DNA of 55,271 bases from JABHIE01 sp964584805 (lineage in GTDB: Bacteria; Planctomycetota; UBA1135). The notes under the pieces are model-generated. The model was not told the origin of the DNA, made no database searches, and saw only the letters and a list, made by a program, of their open reading frames with translations. Positions 51,176 through 55,271 of this stretch are shown piece after piece (the stretch's first letter is position 1; every line of letters starts with the position of its first letter). The DNA lies in the NCBI GenBank assembly GCA_964584805.1, contig CAZPAY010000018.1, positions 1 through 55,271 on the forward strand, in the 5' to 3' direction. The position numbers and the translations under genes were made by a program.

Positions 51176-52222
51176 TTAATGAGCGACTGCCGCTTCCCAG
51201 ACGGTCAGACCGATGATCGCCAAGACGGCAAGGACGCCGACCCAGACACTGAATTCACTGTTGGGGCGACGGCGCCGGATAGCACCATCGATGAACGGCC
51301 AGGCCATCATCACTGCGACGACCAAACCTTGGGTAATGACCGCGGTTGAGCCCGTAAAGAGCTTTAGCCAACGGAAGGCGACATAGAAGAACCACTCTGG
51401 CTTAATGACTTCGGGAGTCGCCAGTGGGTTTGCTATCGCGCCCATTTCGGCCGGCAAAGCGACCGCAAGCGAGCTGATGAGGACCATCAAGAAGAGACCA
51501 ATGCCCAGCTCGGTAAGCAAGTGATCCGGGAAGAAATTGAAATGAGTTTTCTCATCATTTTCTTCGCCTTTGAATTTGTACTCGGTCACGCCTTGCACGC
51601 GCACCATAGATAGGTGAGCGATCAGCAAGAGAATGATGCTGACGGGGAAGACCGCAGCATGCAAAATGAAGAAACGCGAAAGTGTGTTGGCGTTGTAAGT
51701 GTCGCCAGCAAGCAACATGTTTTTCAGGAAGCCACCGATAACAGGCACATTATCACTAATGTTGGCCCCCACCGTTGCCCCCCAATAACTCAACTGCTCA
51801 AAGACCAAGCTATAACCGGTGAAGCCCGTCAGCAAAGTCACAATCAGCAAAAGCATGCCGACAATCCAGTTGAGCTCACGAGGCTTGCGATAAGCGCCCG
51901 TGAAGAAAACGCGCATTTGGTGCAGCACCATCGCGGCAATCATCAGCGTGCCCGACCACTTGTGCATCGAACGAATGAACCAACCATAGTTGGCCTCATT
52001 CGTGATGTAAGCAACCGACTCGTAAGCCGTCTCTGGGGCGGCTTTGTAATACATCGCGAGCATGATGCCGGTGATGATTTGCACGATAAAAAGATAAGCC
52101 GGCGTGCCGCCAATGCAGAACCACCAATGCTTAAGGTGGTTTGGAACTGGCTCGTTAGTCAGCTCTTTAAAAGAATCACCCGAAATTGGAAGACGCTCTT
52201 GAATCCATGATGAGAATCCCAT
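51176..52222 (-). CDS. b6-type cytochrome b, single polypeptide
   Basis: A 348-residue quinol-oxidising subunit with about seven to eight helices. The heme-b His pairs are 14 apart in helix B (S-M-H-K-W...V-L-H) and 15 apart in helix D (I-L-H-A-A...I-A-H), the b6f spacing. Cys36 in H-W-W-F-C-I-G-G sits where b6 proteins have the Cys that binds heme c-i, so that extra heme is probable. The quinol-site motif reads P-E-W-F-F-Y. The b6 and subunit-IV parts are fused in one chain, unlike chloroplast b6f. A strong AAGGAGGA ribosome binding site precedes the ATG. It should form a complex with the Rieske protein just upstream and hand electrons to or take them from the octaheme cytochrome. Confidence 0.92.
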   Translation of the reverse strand: MGFSSWIQERLPISGDSFKELTNEPVPNHLKHWWFCIGGTPAYLFIVQIITGIMLAMYYKAAPETAYESVAYITNEANYGWFIRSMHKWSGTLMIAAMVLHQMRVFFTGAYRKPRELNWIVGMLLLIVTLLTGFTGYSLVFEQLSYWGATVGANISDNVPVIGGFLKNMLLAGDTYNANTLSRFFILHAAVFPVSIILLLIAHLSMVRVQGVTEYKFKGEENDEKTHFNFFPDHLLTELGIGLFLMVLISSLAVALPAEMGAIANPLATPEVIKPEWFFYVAFRWLKLFTGSTAVITQGLVVAVMMAWPFIDGAIRRRRPNSEFSVWVGVLAVLAIIGLTVWEAAVAH

Positions 52223-52238
52223 TTTTATTCCTCCTTAA

Positions 52239-52739
52239 TTAGATGAGGCGCTCCATTGGCGCGTTAATGAAGAGCATGTTGCCTTCGATTTTGAGATCGA
52301 ACGCAAACAATTCTTGGCTAGCGTCACCCGGAGGGCCGCCAGTGCCTTTGCCTTTAGAATCAAAGGTGCCGTTGTGGCATGGGCAGAAAAAACGATTCTT
52401 ATTGTCTTCCCAATGAACCTTGCAGCCCAAGTGAGGGCAAGTGTCAGAAAGCGCAATAAAATCGTTAACATCGCCGGCCAGGCCTTGGCGAGCGACCACG
52501 ATCGACTCTCCGGATGGCGCGCGGTACACGACTTGATCCCCCTTGCCCATCCGAGCGACGTCGGCAACATATTGCCAGGCGCGGCGCCCAGGATGAGCCG
52601 GATAGAGATACCGGCCGCCGATAGCAAAGCAAGAGCCGTAACTCCCGAGCAAACCGACTGTCATCGCCATCGTCGTGGCGGACGTCAGAAAGCCGCGGCG
52701 ATCTGTGCCTTCAGCTGTGTTTTTGGTGTTTTCGGTCAT
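52239..52739 (-). CDS. Rieske iron-sulfur protein
   Basis: A 166-residue protein with a [2Fe-2S] Rieske domain: C-P-H-L-G-C and C-P-C-H-N-G give the two Cys and two His ligands, and G-P-P-G-D is the Pro loop. The N-terminus D-R-R-G-F-L-T-S plus one helix is a Tat-type signal anchor. It is the high-potential partner of the cytochrome b encoded 16 bases downstream. No separate cytochrome c1 or f gene is found; the octaheme cytochrome next in line could fill that place. The ATG directly abuts a 7-bp hairpin. Confidence 0.94.
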   Translation of the reverse strand: MTENTKNTAEGTDRRGFLTSATTMAMTVGLLGSYGSCFAIGGRYLYPAHPGRRAWQYVADVARMGKGDQVVYRAPSGESIVVARQGLAGDVNDFIALSDTCPHLGCKVHWEDNKNRFFCPCHNGTFDSKGKGTGGPPGDASQELFAFDLKIEGNMLFINAPMERLI

Positions 52740-52757
52740 GGGTAAATGCGTTTACCC
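52740..52757. promoter_or_regulatory. Perfect 7-bp hairpin abutting the Rieske start codon
   Basis: GGGTAAA (52740-52746) and TTTACCC (52751-52757) flank a TGCG loop; on the minus strand the 3' arm ends immediately before the ATG. A second stem (CCCGC/GCGGG with a 6-base loop) lies just upstream. No Shine-Dalgarno is visible outside the hairpin. A possible minus-strand promoter, TTGTCA then 17 bases then AAAAAT, lies further upstream in this 153-base gap. Confidence 0.5.
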
Positions 52758-52892
52758 CCGCGACAAAGCGGGTGGATAGCATTTTTAACCTGTGACCCGC
52801 CCGTGACAAGGGTAGTTTTGACTATATTCAACTTATATATGTTGCTAATTTGCTTAACTCCGCAACACATGCCGTGCAACGAGAAACTGAGG

Positions 52893-54860
52893 CTAGTAGC
52901 CTAATTCGTCGAGCATCTGACGGTCTTCCGCACTCATTTCAGCCCGCTCGGCTAGCCCGCCCGCGGCAACCCGTTCTTTCAGTTGGCTCAAAAGAGACGC
53001 GGTGCGATTTTCCTGCTCAGGTTCGGCTATTAAGTTGCTCTCTTCGGCGGGGTCGGTAGCGATATGAAACAGCTCTCGCGGACGCAAACTGTCTGCTTGC
53101 TCCGGCCCGGGCAACCAATCACAGATTAACTTCCACCCGCCAAGGTAAAAAGCAATGATCTGTTCATTTGCAGAAACATAGGCGCGCGCGGCTTCCTTGA
53201 CAGAAAGCCAATCCTGGCCCGCCATCGTGGGCGCTGGGCTTAACCCGCATGCAAGAAGCAAGGTGGTGGCAATATCTTCAAGATGGGGAGTCGTCAGGAT
53301 TTCACCGGCCGGGACGCCTGGACCAGCAAGAATAAACGGCACACGCAAAAGTGGTTCGTAAAGTGAATTGTTGTGCAACATCAAAGAATGCTCACCAAAC
53401 TGTTCACCGTGATCACTCGTGAACAAAATATAAGTAGGGCGACCAGAGATACGGATGCGTTCGAAAATCTTTTCTAAGCACTCATCCACAAACATGATTT
53501 CTTCACGGTAAACATTATGAAGATACTTTGCCGCTTTCCCAGCATCTTGACTGCCAAGTTCAATATCTGCACCAACTTGGCGAGCGAGGAGAAGGCTGCC
53601 GTCCCCCATTTTGCGATACTGTTCAGGGAGATTTTTTGAGTCAGACAAAGCGCCTGCCGTAGAGGGAGGTGGCGTATACGGCTGATGAGGATCCATAAAA
53701 TGGAGGAAGTAGAAAAAGGGGCTGTCCTCTTTGTAAACGTCATCGAGATAAGCCAGCGTAATATCACGGGCGACCTCGCCGTTACGCTCATGCGCACCAC
53801 CACCGTCGTGCTGTTTTGCAATACGCCTTTGTATCAAACTCAAAAACACAGCTCGATAAAGTTGGCCGCGCCCCAAGCGACCGAGCCAGGTCATAGCGCT
53901 GCCTGACCACATTAAAGACTTCACGCTGTGGTTCAGCGAACTTTCGGCGGTCACATTTTCAAATATTTCAAAACCGCGTCCTACATCTGTTTCGGCACGC
54001 AAAACACCATTTGAAGCAATCCCGATCGTGCGATAACCTGCGTGACGATAGACCTCAGCTAAAGTGGGAAAACGATTGGGGAGGATGCCTTCATTTGAGT
54101 AAGTCGCATGCGTCAAGATGCCTGTACCGCTCAACATACTCACATGGCTCGGCAAAGTAGCTGGTGCGGGAGCGAGTCCGTATTGAGCCCATGCGCCTTT
54201 TTCGCGCAAAGCATCAAGGGCAGGGACGAGAACTTTTTCTTCGAGGATCGAGTCGGCCCGCAAAGTGTCTACGGATATCACAAACACATCAGGCTTGTCA
54301 TTTGTCGATATAAGATTCGACTCCACTTTTGGCAATTTCGGGCGCTGATTTAAATCATAATATTCAAATTCAGCATTGTTGTACGACCAAAGCCCCGTAA
54401 GCAATAATGCAAAAAGGGTGGCGTTAACAAAACAAATGGCAACACGCACCTTTCGTCGTGGCGCGCCCCAACGAAACTTAAATGAAACGAGGCCGACAAA
54501 GAGAAGGCCAAGGATCGAAACGAAATCATTAAAGTTATCGGGCGCAAACCATTCGGTCAACCACATGCCGACAACGGCAGCCATAGATGCGGCCGATGCA
54601 GCCCAAAACGCAAGGGCTTCCGACTCACGGTTGAGCCTCTTTGAAAAAAGCAAAGAACCGATGCCAAAAAGAAAACCCATGATCAGGGCAGGGCCGACAA
54701 TCGCTACAAATTTCATGTCCCATATCAGCAGGCCGCCAAGATGAGGGTAGAGCAGTAATTGTAGCCAAGCAAAAGCGCTCGCGCCGGCCATACCGGAGAT
54801 CAAGGTATGTCGTGTGCGGTTATGGGAGATTAAATTATCGATATAAAAGCCTACCCGCAA
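52893..54860 (-). CDS. Membrane-anchored sulfatase-like protein with Thr nucleophile
   Basis: A 655-residue protein from a TTG at 54860, 20 bases after the stop of the preceding partial gene. About five helices occupy residues 20-165. The periplasmic domain has V-I-S-V-D-T-L-R-A-D (metal Asp198), A-P-A-T-L-P-S-H (Thr235 at the nucleophile position) and T-S-D-H-G-E-Q-F-G-E-H-S. It ends D-E-L-G-Y. Layout and motifs parallel the protein at 19679-21619 and suggest an envelope phospho-transferase or hydrolase rather than a formylglycine sulfatase. Two such genes in a row point to a local duplication or a shared pathway. The start codon is uncertain. Confidence 0.8.
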   Translation of the reverse strand: MRVGFYIDNLISHNRTRHTLISGMAGASAFAWLQLLLYPHLGGLLIWDMKFVAIVGPALIMGFLFGIGSLLFSKRLNRESEALAFWAASAASMAAVVGMWLTEWFAPDNFNDFVSILGLLFVGLVSFKFRWGAPRRKVRVAICFVNATLFALLLTGLWSYNNAEFEYYDLNQRPKLPKVESNLISTNDKPDVFVISVDTLRADSILEEKVLVPALDALREKGAWAQYGLAPAPATLPSHVSMLSGTGILTHATYSNEGILPNRFPTLAEVYRHAGYRTIGIASNGVLRAETDVGRGFEIFENVTAESSLNHSVKSLMWSGSAMTWLGRLGRGQLYRAVFLSLIQRRIAKQHDGGGAHERNGEVARDITLAYLDDVYKEDSPFFYFLHFMDPHQPYTPPPSTAGALSDSKNLPEQYRKMGDGSLLLARQVGADIELGSQDAGKAAKYLHNVYREEIMFVDECLEKIFERIRISGRPTYILFTSDHGEQFGEHSLMLHNNSLYEPLLRVPFILAGPGVPAGEILTTPHLEDIATTLLLACGLSPAPTMAGQDWLSVKEAARAYVSANEQIIAFYLGGWKLICDWLPGPEQADSLRPRELFHIATDPAEESNLIAEPEQENRTASLLSQLKERVAAGGLAERAEMSAEDRQMLDELGY

Positions 54861-54879
54861 CTCTACTTTTCAGGCAAGC

Positions 54880-55271
54880 CTAATATCCCAATTCGTCAAG
54901 GATGTGCTGATCCGCGTCGCTCATTTCAGCAAGAAGCATTTCGCTCGAAGCGCGCACCTGTTCGTTAGCAAATGTCGAGAGACGCTGGACGCGCTCGCGA
55001 TGCTCGGGCTCGCTCATTAAGTTGACCAACTCTGCAGAGTCGAGGTGTATGTCGAAAAGTGCAGTGAGCTTGAGCGTTGCCGCAGAACCAAGCCTGGCGT
55101 CCCAATCAAAAATGGCCTTAAAGTTGTCATCGTAAACGGCCAAACTGCGCATGAAAGCGGCAACAAATGGTGGTTGAGGCCCGGTGTTGGTGAGCACATT
55201 GCGCCCGTTCATTGTGGGCAGCGGATTAATGCCAGAGAGCGAAAGCAAAGTCGGCGCGACATCTTCGAGCC
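54880..55271 (-). CDS. C-terminal part of another sulfatase-like protein (truncated by the window edge)
   Basis: The frame is open to base 55271 and ends at 54880. The 130 residues seen begin L-E-D-V-A-P-T-L-L-S-L-S-G-I, the conserved 'D-I-x-P-T-L-L' helix of sulfatase-fold proteins, then M-N-G-R-N-V-L, and close with the D-E-L-G-Y tail shared with its neighbour. The region between (D-I-H-L-D-S-A-E-L-V-N-L-M-S) is the usual 'L-F-D-L-x-x-D-P-x-E-x-x-N-L' block with small changes. Catalytic residues lie outside the window. Confidence 0.82.
   Translation of the reverse strand, partial: LEDVAPTLLSLSGINPLPTMNGRNVLTNTGPQPPFVAAFMRSLAVYDDNFKAIFDWDARLGSAATLKLTALFDIHLDSAELVNLMSEPEHRERVQRLSTFANEQVRASSEMLLAEMSDADQHILDELGY

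Noticed and set aside
1..55271. CRISPR arrays, rRNA, tRNA and insertion sequences
   Set aside because: No spaced repeat array, transposase, terminal inverted repeats with target duplication or tRNA cloverleaf was noticed in the gaps; a dedicated scan could still find a missed tRNA.

Overview
The window looks like a scaffold from a Gram-negative, free-living bacterium with a respiratory chain, probably a metagenome-assembled genome because it carries a run of exactly 100 N inside a gene. Base composition is moderate (a little over half G+C by eye). Few genes have a clear Shine-Dalgarno sequence. The gene content is most like Planctomycetota or a related marine/freshwater lineage: several membrane-bound sulfatase-like proteins, an FG-GAP secreted protein, a carboxypeptidase-regulatory-domain surface protein behind an ECF-like sigma factor, a B12-dependent ribonucleotide reductase, and a Rieske/cytochrome b complex beside an octaheme hydroxylamine-oxidoreductase-family protein. 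The phylum call is inference. Genes fill almost everything; no stretch longer than 300 bases lacks a gene.

Layout. 1-7.9 kb: end of a fibronectin-III secreted protein, a lipoprotein of the sulfatase-like fold, an MTH1187-type thiamine-binding protein, a SulP transporter broken by a deletion-like junction plus the N gap, ispG, a radical SAM protein, a hotdog thioesterase and an alpha/beta hydrolase. 8-17.6 kb: recombination genes (AddB-like nuclease, AddA-like helicase-nuclease, RecD2) with an RluA-type pseudouridine synthase and ribosomal protein bS21. 17.6-24.3 kb (minus strand): M24 aminopeptidase, FabF-like ketosynthase, membrane sulfatase-like protein and a TMTC-like GT-C/TPR protein, which reads as an envelope-modification operon. 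24.4-30.3 kb: cysteine desulfurase, NrdJ with two NrdR-like boxes, a GT4 glycosyltransferase and a YwiC-like membrane protein. 30.4-36.3 kb (minus): FG-GAP protein and a tightly overlapping four-gene operon (sigma factor, TPR-like protein, small secreted peptide, 1028-residue anchored protein). 36.4-44.2 kb: queG, zinc-ribbon protein, thiE, a thioredoxin-like gene with an in-frame TGA at the redox position, fba, an orphan Phd/YefM antitoxin with a toxin remnant, an M20 dipeptidase and a POT peptide transporter.

44.2-52.7 kb (minus) is a respiratory nitrogen island: Rieske protein, b6-like cytochrome b, octaheme cytochrome, NapD, NapA, a diheme NapB-like lipoprotein, NapG, NapH, a lipoprotein and a second NapD-like protein. 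Together they could pass electrons from quinol to nitrate (NapGH to NapAB) and between the quinone pool and an octaheme enzyme working on nitrite, hydroxylamine or another nitrogen compound. 52.9 kb to the end: two more sulfatase-like genes, the last cut by the window edge.

The two most notable signals are: (1) a probable selenocysteine thioredoxin-like protein at 38557-39615, with U-P-S-C in place of C-x-x-C, followed by a hairpin with the E. coli fdhF SECIS plan (3 bp, bulged U, 3 bp, GU loop); (2) the compact Rieske/b6-type cytochrome b/octaheme/Nap cluster.
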